A stretch of 64,000 nt of DNA from NCBI GenBank assembly GCA_016213775.1, contig JACQZR010000039.1, positions 1 to 64,000 of the forward strand, read 5' to 3'. A model generated the notes under the pieces. It was not told where the DNA came from. It did not search any database and saw only the letters and a list, made by a program, of their open reading frames with translations. This document shows positions 25,010 through 32,276 of the stretch, in pieces; position 1 is the first letter of the stretch, and each line of letters opens with the position of its first letter. The position numbers were made by a program, and so were the translations under genes. This DNA comes from Acidobacteriota bacterium (lineage in GTDB: Bacteria > Acidobacteriota > Terriglobia > Bryobacterales > Bryobacteraceae).

Positions 25010-27247
25010 ATGATGTTTGAGAATCTCGTTTCGCGGCGGGCTCTGCTGGCGGTGGGTGTTGGCGCGGCATTGGCGCCGGCGCAGGGCAACGCGGCGCCTT
25101 GGTATCGGCGGGCGTATCGTTGGGGGCAGACGAACATCACCGAGAAGGATCCGGAACGCTACGACATCGAGTGGTGGCGGAAGTTCTGGAAGCGGACCGA
25201 AACGCAGGCGGTGATTATCAACGCAGGCGGAATCGTGGCCTACTATCCGAGCAAGTTTCCCCTGCACTACCGCGCGCAGTTTCTCAACGGGCGTGATCTG
25301 TTTGGTGAGCTGACGGAGGCGGCGCACAAGGATGGGCTCTTTGTCATGGCGCGCATGGATTCCAACCGGACAACGGAGGATTTCTTTCGTGAGCATCCAG
25401 ACTGGTTCACGCGCGACCGCACCGGCAATCCGTATCGTGCGGCGGACAAGTACATCACCTGCATCAACAGCGCCTACTACGACGAGTACCTTCCGGCGGT
25501 GTTGCGCGAGATCATCGAACGTTCGCATCCGGATGGAGTGACCGACAACAGTTGGGCGGGGATGGGGCGCGAGAACATCTGCTATTGCGCCAATTGCGAA
25601 CGGAAGTTTCGCGCGGCGAAGAACATGGCTTTGCCGGCCGGGGCGAATTGGGAGGACCGCGCCTACCGGCAGTGGATCATGTGGAGCTACGCGCGGCGCA
25701 TCGAAGTGTGGGAACTGAATAACCGAGTCACGCGGGCGGCAGGCGGGCCGCACTGCATCTGGTCGGGGATGAACAGCGGATCGGTATCGTCGCAAGCGCG
25801 CTCATTTCGGGATCTGCGCGAGATTGCGAAACGGGCAGACATCATGATGCTTGATCATCAGCGGCGCGACGACGATACAGGTTTTCAGCAGAACGGCGAT
25901 ACGGGAAAGCGCGTTCACGAATTGATGGGTTGGGACAAACTGGCTCCGGAGTCGATGGCGATGTATCAATCGGGACCGGGGTATTACCGCCTGGCGAGCA
26001 AGACGCCCGCGGAAGCGCGGATGTGGATGATTGCAGGGCTAGCCGGCGGAATACAGCCGTGGTGGCATCACATTGCCGCGTATCATGAAGACCGCCGTAT
26101 GTATCGCACGGCCGAGCCGGTGATGAAGTGGGCCAAGGAGAATGAGGGCCTGCTGGTGAATCGCGAGCCGGTGGCATCGGTGGGACTGGTATGGTCGCAA
26201 CGCAACACCGATTTCTTTGGGCGCGATGAGGCCGGGGAGTTGGTGGACGCTCCTTACAGCGGGTTCATGCATGCAATGGTGCGGGCGCGGATTCCGTACG
26301 TGCCGGTGCATGCGGACGATATTGCGGCGGCGCGCGGGCGGTTGTCATTGTTGATCCTGCCGAATGTAGGCGCGTTGTCCGACGGGCAACTGGCGGCGGT
26401 TCGGAGCTTTGTTGCGGGAGGAGGCTCGTTGCTGGCTACGGGCGCGACGTCGCTCTATGACGAGTGGGGCGATCCGCGCGCGGATTACGGGTTGGCCGAT
26501 CTGTTTGGTGCTCATGTGGTGGGCGCGGCGTCGCGATTGGCGGGCCGTCGGGCAGGCCATACGTACCTGCGATTAGATCCGGAGCTGCGGGCGCAGATGG
26601 ACGGACCGAAAGCGGCTGGTGAGCCTGCTGCGCGTGGGCAGCGTCATGCAGTGCTGAAGGGTTTCGAGGAGACGGACATTATTCCCTATGGAGGAGCACT
26701 TGCCCCGTTGCGGGTGGATGCGGGCGCGGTGGTTCCGTTGACGTTCGTGCCTCCGTTTCCGACGTATCCGCCGGAGACGTCATGGATGCGCGAGCCGAAG
26801 ACGGATATCCCAGGACTGGTGTTGCGCGAACAAGGGAGATCGCGGGTGGCATTTCTGCCGGCGGATGTGGATCGCCGCTATGGCCGGGAGCACCTCACGG
26901 ATCATGGGGATTTGTTGGCGAACGTGATCCGGTGGTGTGCGGGCGATTCGATACCGCTGCGCGTGGAAGGGCCGGGGTTTCTCGATTGCCATTTGTACCG
27001 GCAGCAGGCGCGGGGCATTTTGCACATCGTGAATCTGACAAGTGCCGGCACTTGGCGGGCGCCTGTGGAGGAGTTGATTGCCGTGGGTCCGTTGCGGGTG
27101 AGTCTGGCGTTGCCCGGTGGGATGGCGGTGAGTAAGGCGCGTGCGGCGGTGAATCGCGGCGCAGTGAGTTTGCGGCGGAGCGGGGGGCGCGTGGATTTCA
27201 CGATCCCGTCTGTGTTGGATCACGAGATGATTGTGCTGGAGCCGTGA
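25010..27247 (+). CDS. Tat-type TIM-barrel protein with glutamine-amidotransferase-like domain, putative glycosidase
   Basis: 745 residues, 7 bases after the previous gene with GGAGAAGG upstream. N-terminal SRRALLAVGVGAALAPAQG looks like a Tat or Sec leader. Residues about 40-400 resemble hypothetical GHL6/GH29-like barrels (WWRKFWKRTETQAVIINAGG, DGLFVMARMDSNRT, HPDWFTRDRTGNPYR, HPDGVTDNSWAGMG). Cys cluster ICYCANCERKF parallels the previous gene. About 400-560 is like the trimerisation domain of family 42 beta-galactosidases (LSLLILPNVGALSDGQLAAVRSF, GGGSLLATGATSLYDEWG). The end is a beta-rich domain. It is probably the second carbohydrate-processing enzyme of the locus. Confidence 0.75.
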   Translation: MMFENLVSRRALLAVGVGAALAPAQGNAAPWYRRAYRWGQTNITEKDPERYDIEWWRKFWKRTETQAVIINAGGIVAYYPSKFPLHYRAQFLNGRDLFGELTEAAHKDGLFVMARMDSNRTTEDFFREHPDWFTRDRTGNPYRAADKYITCINSAYYDEYLPAVLREIIERSHPDGVTDNSWAGMGRENICYCANCERKFRAAKNMALPAGANWEDRAYRQWIMWSYARRIEVWELNNRVTRAAGGPHCIWSGMNSGSVSSQARSFRDLREIAKRADIMMLDHQRRDDDTGFQQNGDTGKRVHELMGWDKLAPESMAMYQSGPGYYRLASKTPAEARMWMIAGLAGGIQPWWHHIAAYHEDRRMYRTAEPVMKWAKENEGLLVNREPVASVGLVWSQRNTDFFGRDEAGELVDAPYSGFMHAMVRARIPYVPVHADDIAAARGRLSLLILPNVGALSDGQLAAVRSFVAGGGSLLATGATSLYDEWGDPRADYGLADLFGAHVVGAASRLAGRRAGHTYLRLDPELRAQMDGPKAAGEPAARGQRHAVLKGFEETDIIPYGGALAPLRVDAGAVVPLTFVPPFPTYPPETSWMREPKTDIPGLVLREQGRSRVAFLPADVDRRYGREHLTDHGDLLANVIRWCAGDSIPLRVEGPGFLDCHLYRQQARGILHIVNLTSAGTWRAPVEELIAVGPLRVSLALPGGMAVSKARAAVNRGAVSLRRSGGRVDFTIPSVLDHEMIVLEP

Positions 27248-27248
27248 C

Positions 27249-28385
27249 CTAGCGGCGGTGGATGACGACGCCATCGTGCAGCTCACGCGTTGGGTCGATG
27301 CGTACTGTGCGGGCGTGTACGGTGGGCAGGTCGAGTTCCCGTGACCACTGCTCAATGGCGGGGCGAAGTTCGTTGTGGAGAAAGAAGCCGCCGGCGCGCA
27401 GGGCGTGCGCGGTGTTGGCCATGGCGAGTCCAAGCTGGTGATCGTCGAAGTAGAGCAGCACGTTGGTAGCGACAGCGAGGTCGTATGAGGCGGCTGCCGT
27501 GCGCTCGGTGAGGATGTTCATGCGAAGGGCGCGGATGCTGGCGGCCGCGGCCTTGCCCGCTTCTAGCGTGTCGCCGGTTCGCTTGCCGGTAGCTTTGCCG
27601 AGCCCGTCGAAGTAGGCGTTCCAATCATCGTCGATGCGCGGGTAGCGTAGCAGCAACTGGCGCGCGCCTTGAGCGAACGTGTTGATGTGATCGACGACGC
27701 GCGGGTTCACATCAACGCAATCGATGCGCAGGCTGGTGGTGCGGGCGAGGCCGAGCCGGACGAGCGAATCGGCGAGAGCGTAGGGTTGATAGCTTTGCGG
27801 CGGGGCGTCTTCATTGAGTGCCGTGCGCGGAGACCAGTCGAGCCCGGGGCCGATGAGGAGCACGCGGCGGATGGAGTTGGGCGGGGCCATCGACCGGATG
27901 ACGGTGAGGCCGGTGTGCACGCCGTAAGTGGCGCTGAGGTTGGTGTCGGAGGAGTGGCCGCGGGTTTGATAGAGCGCGGCGACATGATCGCGCAGGGCTG
28001 CGCCTAGTTTCGAGCGGGGCGCCCATTCCTTGTCGTAGAGGAATTGCATGGCGCGCTCGTATTGCGCACGGAGCTGCCCGGCGGTTTGCACCATGGAGCG
28101 CATGGCCGTGTGTCGCTCGGTAGCGGGCTTGGCAGTGAGGAACGCGCTCATGCGGCGGGCCACGACGTGGGGGATGGAACCGGCTTCTTTCCACGCCTTG
28201 GCGCTGAGAGCAGGCTCGATGGGAGGGAGGTTGGTGAAGCGTGTTGATTGGAGGACGTAATAGATAATGTGGTCCCATTCGCCATCGTGGAGGCGCTGGG
28301 CGGTCTGCCTGTTGATCGCCTCGAGATCCACCGGACGCACTTGCGCTGACGCAGCGGAAATGAGGAGTAGGAGAAGCGAAAACAC
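27249..28385 (-). CDS. Exported protein with class I methyltransferase-like domain
   Basis: 378 residues if started at GTG 28385, chosen because it gives a clean signal peptide (VFSLLLLLISAASAQ) 10 bases after the stop of the upstream gene; frames reaching further upstream run into that gene. Central and C-terminal parts have Rossmann-methyltransferase features: VLLIGPGLDWSPRTAL, TSLRIDCVDVNPRVVDHI, YDLAVATNVLLYFDDHQLGLAMAN, LRAGGFFLHNELRP. A signal peptide on a SAM-type methyltransferase is odd because SAM is cytoplasmic. Either the leader is a membrane anchor or the fold has another role. Its stop nearly touches the convergent stop of the preceding plus-strand gene. Confidence 0.65.
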   Translation of the reverse strand: MFSLLLLLISAASAQVRPVDLEAINRQTAQRLHDGEWDHIIYYVLQSTRFTNLPPIEPALSAKAWKEAGSIPHVVARRMSAFLTAKPATERHTAMRSMVQTAGQLRAQYERAMQFLYDKEWAPRSKLGAALRDHVAALYQTRGHSSDTNLSATYGVHTGLTVIRSMAPPNSIRRVLLIGPGLDWSPRTALNEDAPPQSYQPYALADSLVRLGLARTTSLRIDCVDVNPRVVDHINTFAQGARQLLLRYPRIDDDWNAYFDGLGKATGKRTGDTLEAGKAAAASIRALRMNILTERTAAASYDLAVATNVLLYFDDHQLGLAMANTAHALRAGGFFLHNELRPAIEQWSRELDLPTVHARTVRIDPTRELHDGVVIHRR

Positions 28386-28395
28386 GTCCGCGCGG

Positions 28396-29010
28396 CTAGC
28401 GGGTTTCCCAGACGCGGAGGTAATCGAACCAGACGCCTTCGCCGGCGACAGGAAGCCCGATGTTGGTCTTCTCCAAGTTGATGGAGGAGTGTTCGCCGCC
28501 GAAGGGCTGGCCATCGTCGATGCGGGCAGTCAGCTTGTTGCCGCGCATTTCCATGGTGATCTTATACCACTTGTCATTGCTGACCTTCATTGGCATTTTG
28601 GCGAGAACCACCGCGGGCTCGGTGGCCTTGGCGTTCATCTTGTCCTTCTGCACAATGACCATGTCGGGGCGGAGGGTGACGCGGCAGAGGTGCCCGCCCG
28701 CGCCGTTGATGCTGATGGCTGCCATCTTCGCGCCGGGCTCCATGCGGAGACGGCTTTCGACGACGGCATCCTTCATTTTCAGGTCGCGGCGGATGACGGC
28801 GGCGTGCTTGTCGGCGGCGAGTTCCACACCGAGCACAGCACCGCCTGTGGCCTGCCACTTGCCCTTGGCCACTTTCCAGCCCTCGGCGAGTGTGGTGCCG
28901 GAGAAATCATCCTCGTAGAGGAGCTTTCCGCGCTGCGCCGGAGTGATCTCGGCAGCAGTCAGGAGTGCAAGGGCCGCATAGCCGGCGGCGGCAGAATAGC
29001 GCAGTTTCAT
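28396..29010 (-). CDS. Secreted jelly-roll (LamG/DUF1080-like) protein
   Basis: 204 residues. Signal peptide (MKLRYSAAAGYAALALLTAAE), then a single beta-sandwich domain typical of 3-keto-disaccharide-hydrolase-like or concanavalin-type proteins: LLYEDDFSGTTLAEGWKVAKGKW near the start, MKDAVVESRLRMEP, ISINGAGGHLCRVTLR, WYKITMEMRGNKLTARIDDG, VWFDYLRVWET at the end. Such domains bind or cleave sugars in the periplasm or outside the cell. TATATAAG lies just upstream of its start. The next gene downstream is 10 bases away, so the two are probably co-transcribed. Confidence 0.8.
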   Translation of the reverse strand: MKLRYSAAAGYAALALLTAAEITPAQRGKLLYEDDFSGTTLAEGWKVAKGKWQATGGAVLGVELAADKHAAVIRRDLKMKDAVVESRLRMEPGAKMAAISINGAGGHLCRVTLRPDMVIVQKDKMNAKATEPAVVLAKMPMKVSNDKWYKITMEMRGNKLTARIDDGQPFGGEHSSINLEKTNIGLPVAGEGVWFDYLRVWETR

Positions 29011-29027
29011 GACCTACTTATATATCA

Positions 29028-29066
29028 CAGCGTCTTCTCAAAGCGTTTTCTCAAAGCGTCTTCTCG
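29028..29066. repeat. Three 13-base tandem repeats across a stop codon
   Basis: CAGCGTCTTCTCA, AAGCGTTTTCTCA and AAGCGTCTTCTCG follow one another with two or fewer differences between neighbours. The third unit encodes the last residues (GEKTL) of the ArsR-methyltransferase gene on the minus strand and the second holds its TGA. Simple slippage or duplication would explain it. Confidence 0.7.
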
Positions 29067-29977
29067 CCGATGGCGAGGATGGTTTCAAAATGCGGCGCTT
29101 CGTCCTCCTTGTGGACGGGAAACACTTCCACTCCGCGGAAGCCGCTCTTGCGCAGGAAGGTGTCGAGCTCCACTTCCGCGAAGCCGAGCCAGAGGTCGGC
29201 ATAGAGTTCGCGAGCCTCCTCAAAGTTGTGACGCTTGAGGTCCAATATCACGATGCGGCCGCCGGGTTTGAGGATGCGGCGTGCCGCGTCGATGGCGCGC
29301 TGCGGATGCTGCGCGTGATGCAGCGACTGACTGAAGAATGCCAGATCGATGGACTCCTTCGCGATCGGCGGGTCTTCGAGATCGCCGATACGGAATTCGA
29401 CGTTTCTCAATCCGTTGCGCTGCGCGAGGTCGGCGGCGAAGGTCACCATCTTCTCGGAGTTGTCGATAGCGATCACCTTCTTTGCGCGGCGTGCCAGGAG
29501 TTGAGTGAAGGTGCCCTCGCCGGCGCCGAGGTCGGCGATAGTCATGGGTGGCATGAGCGCGAGTAGCATTTCGGCCAGCCCCTTCCAGGAACGGCCGGGA
29601 ACATATCGCTTGCCGAACTTGCCGGCCAGCTCATCGAAGTAGGCGCGGGTTTTGTCGGCGCGGTGTTTGAGGATCAGGTGGAGTGCACGTTTGTCCAGTG
29701 ACGCTTCGTCTAACTCTTTAGAGGCTGCTTTGAGGACAGAGAGCACTTCCTCCGGGAGAGCGGGGGCCAACCGGTACATGACGTTCTTTCCGCTGCGGCG
29801 GTCTTCTACGAGCTCAGCCTGTTTGAGTTGGGCGAGCTGCATCGAGATGCGGCTTTGGCCCATGCCAAATACTTCCTGCAATTCGGCTACCGAAAGCTCT
29901 TCTTCCCCGAGCAGGAGGAGGAGGCGTATTCGGACGGGATCGGAGAGGGTGCGAAGCGATTTGAGTATTGACGGCAT
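29051..29977 (-). CDS. ArsR-type HTH fused to SAM methyltransferase domain, SahR-like regulator
   Basis: 308 residues from MPSILKSLRTLSD (ATG 29977); longer frames run through the palindromic operator. N-terminal winged helix about 5-85 (LSDPVRIRLLLLLGEEELSV, GMGQSRISMQLAQLKQAELV, EDRRSGKNVMYRL), then a Rossmann methyltransferase-like domain with motif I TIADLGAGEGTFTQLL, motif II KVIAIDNSEKM, and LKPGGRIVILDLKRH. SahR regulators of the methionine cycle in Proteobacteria are known to be ArsR-family proteins with this kind of ligand domain sensing S-adenosylhomocysteine. The gene is divergent from ahcY, 67 bases away, which supports the same role here. An arsenite or metal sensor is less likely: no Cys cluster is visible. 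Confidence 0.85.
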   Translation of the reverse strand: MPSILKSLRTLSDPVRIRLLLLLGEEELSVAELQEVFGMGQSRISMQLAQLKQAELVEDRRSGKNVMYRLAPALPEEVLSVLKAASKELDEASLDKRALHLILKHRADKTRAYFDELAGKFGKRYVPGRSWKGLAEMLLALMPPMTIADLGAGEGTFTQLLARRAKKVIAIDNSEKMVTFAADLAQRNGLRNVEFRIGDLEDPPIAKESIDLAFFSQSLHHAQHPQRAIDAARRILKPGGRIVILDLKRHNFEEARELYADLWLGFAEVELDTFLRKSGFRGVEVFPVHKEDEAPHFETILAIGEKTL

Positions 29978-29984
29978 GGGGGCC

Positions 29985-30007
29985 TTGATGTATGATATCA
30001 ACATATC
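29985..30007. promoter_or_regulatory. Palindromic operator between the SahR-like gene and ahcY
   Basis: TTGAT (29985) and ATCAA (29997-30001) form one dyad with a 7-base spacer. GATAT (29994-29998) and ATATC (30003-30007) form an overlapping one with a 4-base spacer. It lies midway between the two divergent starts, the expected position for an ArsR-family repressor controlling both genes. Confidence 0.6.
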
Positions 30008-30044
30008 GTGATTCGTAGATGTTTGCAATTGAAAGGTGATTTTG

Positions 30045-31472
30045 ATGAGTACCACTCTTCCAACACTTGCCGCGGATTACAAAGTCGCGGATCTCTCCCT
30101 GGCCGATTGGGGACGCAAGGAAATCTCCATAGCCGAGCAGGAAATGCCCGGACTGATGTCCATTCGCCGGAAGTATGCCAAGGACAAGCCGTTGAAGGGC
30201 GTCCGCGTCACCGGTTCGCTGCACATGACGATTCAGACCGCGGTCCTGATTGAGACGCTGGTCGATCTCGGCGCTTCCGTGCGCTGGGCAAGCTGCAACA
30301 TCTTCTCCACGCAGGATCACGCTGCCGCCGCGATTGCCGCCGCCGCCGTGCCGGTGTTTGCGTGGAAGGGCGAGACCCTGGAAGAGTATTGGGATTGCAC
30401 GATGAAGGCGGTGGATCATGGCAGCGGGCAAGGTCCGGAACTGGTGGTGGACGACGGCGGCGACGTGACTCTTCTGATCCACAAAGGGTACGAGCTGGAG
30501 AACGGTTCGGACTGGGTGAACACTCCTTCCGGCAGCCACGAAGAGAAGGTGATCAAGGATCTGCTGAAGAGCGTTCACGCGAAGAATCCGAAGTACTGGC
30601 ACGGGATTGTCGCGGCTTGGCGCGGCGTTTCCGAAGAAACCACGACGGGCGTGCACCGCTTGTACAAGCTGCAGGAAGTGGGCCAACTGCTGGTTCCGGC
30701 GATCAATGTGAATGATTCCGTGACCAAGTCGAAGTTCGACAATCTCTATGGCTGCCGCGAATCGCTCTCCGATGGCATCAAGCGCGCCACTGACGTGATG
30801 GTGGCCGGCAAGGTGGCCGTGGTGTGTGGCTATGGCGACGTGGGCAAGGGTTCCGCGCGCTCTCTGCGCGGGTTTGGCGCGCGGGTGATTGTGACCGAGA
30901 TCGACCCGATCAACGCGCTTCAGGCGGCTATGGAAGGCTATGAAGTCACCACCATCGAAGAGACGCTTGGCCGCGGCGACATCTATGTGACGTGCACCGG
31001 CAACCGCGACGTTATCACGCTCGAACATATGGTCCACATGAAGGATCAGGCGATTGTCTGCAACATCGGGCATTTCGACAACGAGATCCAGGTGGACAAG
31101 CTGAACGGGATGGCCGGAGTGAAGAAGACGACCATCAAGCCTCAGGTGGACATGTATACGTTCCCGGCCGGCAACAGCATCTTCATGCTGGCGGAGGGAC
31201 GGCTGGTGAACCTCGGTTGCGCTACGGGACATCCGAGCTTTGTGATGTCGAACAGCTTTGCCAACCAGACTCTGGCGCAGCTTGATCTGTGGAAGAACAA
31301 GGACGCTTACGAGAAGAAGGTCTATACACTGCCGAAGGAACTGGACGAAGAGGTGGCCCGGCTGCATCTGGAGAAGATCGGGGTGAAGCTTACAACGCTT
31401 ACCAGGGAACAGGCCGATTACATTGGTGTGAAGGTGGAAGGTCCGTACAAGGCGGATCACTACCGGTACTAG
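30045..31472 (+). CDS. ahcY: Adenosylhomocysteinase
   Basis: 475 residues from ATG at 30045, with AAAGGTG 6 bases upstream; a GTG at 30036 sits on the Shine-Dalgarno itself and is rejected. It hydrolyses S-adenosylhomocysteine to adenosine and homocysteine, keeping the methylation cycle running. Visible family marks are [33 protein letters not shown], the NAD-binding glycine motif [16 protein letters not shown] and [12 protein letters not shown], with the C-terminal KADHYRY end typical of the family. It is cytosolic. The divergent SahR-like regulator probably represses it when adenosylhomocysteine is low. Confidence 0.97.
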   Translation: MSTTLPTLAADYKVADLSLADWGRKEISIAEQEMPGLMSIRRKYAKDKPLKGVRVTGSLHMTIQTAVLIETLVDLGASVRWASCNIFSTQDHAAAAIAAAAVPVFAWKGETLEEYWDCTMKAVDHGSGQGPELVVDDGGDVTLLIHKGYELENGSDWVNTPSGSHEEKVIKDLLKSVHAKNPKYWHGIVAAWRGVSEETTTGVHRLYKLQEVGQLLVPAINVNDSVTKSKFDNLYGCRESLSDGIKRATDVMVAGKVAVVCGYGDVGKGSARSLRGFGARVIVTEIDPINALQAAMEGYEVTTIEETLGRGDIYVTCTGNRDVITLEHMVHMKDQAIVCNIGHFDNEIQVDKLNGMAGVKKTTIKPQVDMYTFPAGNSIFMLAEGRLVNLGCATGHPSFVMSNSFANQTLAQLDLWKNKDAYEKKVYTLPKELDEEVARLHLEKIGVKLTTLTREQADYIGVKVEGPYKADHYRY

Positions 31473-31498
31473 CGATCACCTGTCGCCATCAGCTTGCA

Positions 31499-31522
31499 GC
31501 TCCGGATTTCCGTGTCCGGAGC
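31499..31522 (+). repeat. Inverted repeat after ahcY
   Basis: GCTCCGGA and TCCGGAGC with an 8-base loop, 26 bases after the ahcY stop. No T run follows, so it would be a weak or Rho-assisted terminator, or an mRNA 3' end stabiliser. Confidence 0.45.
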
Positions 31523-31535
31523 GGAAAGCTCTGGT

Positions 31536-31544
31536 TGGTATAAT
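31536..31544 (+). promoter_or_regulatory. Extended -10 promoter of the family 2 glycosyltransferase
   Basis: TGGTATAAT is a perfect extended -10 element (TGN-TATAAT). No good -35 is seen, as is common with extended -10 promoters. The expected start of transcription, about 7 bases downstream, coincides with the TTG at 31551 proposed as start codon. Confidence 0.5.
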
Positions 31545-31550
31545 TCTCGA

Positions 31551-32276
31551 TTGCACTCCCTGTCCATCATCATCCCTGCTTACAACGAAGAGACGCGATT
31601 GCGGCCGACTTTGGACCGCATTTCGGAGTACGTCAACTCGCGGCGGTGGAGATTCCTGGAGATTGTGGTTGTTGACGATGGGTCGCGCGACGCGACGGCC
31701 GAAGTGGTGCGCGAGTATTCGCGGCGTTGGCCGGCGATACGGCTGGTATCGAATCCTGGAAATCGCGGCAAGGGTTACGCCGTTCGCAATGGGATGATGG
31801 CGGCGCAGGGCGAATGGCGGCTGATCACGGATTCCGATCTTTCCGCTCCCATCGAGGAGTTTGAGAAGTTGATTGAGGCCGCTCTGAATCACAAGGCGGT
31901 GGTGGCGATCGGGTCGCGCGCGGTGGACCGGTCTCTGGTGTCCGTGCATCAGCCGATCGGACGCGAGCTTTCGGGGCGCGTATTCAACGTGGTGATGCGC
32001 TTGGCCACCGGGTTGCCGTTTCTGGATACGCAGTGCGGATTCAAACTGTTTCATCGGGACGCGGCGGCGATCATTTTTCCGCGGCAGCAGTTGGACGGCT
32101 TTGGCTTTGATGTGGAGGACCTGTTCATTGCCAAGAGCCACGGGTTGAAGGCGGTGGAAGTGCCGGTGCGCTGGGCGAACGTCGAGGGCACGAGGGTGAG
32201 CATGATGAGCGGGATTCGGGCGTTTGCGGATCTGGTGGTGATCCGGCGGAATCAGATTGCGGGCAAGTACCGTTAA
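31551..32276 (+). CDS. Family 2 glycosyltransferase (dolichyl/polyprenyl-phosphate glucosyltransferase-like)
   Basis: 241 residues from TTG 31551, where homology-like sequence begins (LSIIIPAYNEETRLRPTL). Upstream residues of the open frame overlap the promoter and hairpin. GT-A fold motifs: nucleotide-binding VVVDDGSRDAT, metal-binding ITDSDLSAPIEEFEKL, acceptor region LPFLDTQCGFKLFHRD and FGFDVEDLFIAKSHGL. This set is closest to the ALG5/DPM1-like group, which transfers sugars to polyprenyl phosphate. No membrane helices are evident. Its stop shares TTAA (32273-32276) with the convergent amidase stop. Confidence 0.85.
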   Translation: MHSLSIIIPAYNEETRLRPTLDRISEYVNSRRWRFLEIVVVDDGSRDATAEVVREYSRRWPAIRLVSNPGNRGKGYAVRNGMMAAQGEWRLITDSDLSAPIEEFEKLIEAALNHKAVVAIGSRAVDRSLVSVHQPIGRELSGRVFNVVMRLATGLPFLDTQCGFKLFHRDAAAIIFPRQQLDGFGFDVEDLFIAKSHGLKAVEVPVRWANVEGTRVSMMSGIRAFADLVVIRRNQIAGKYR

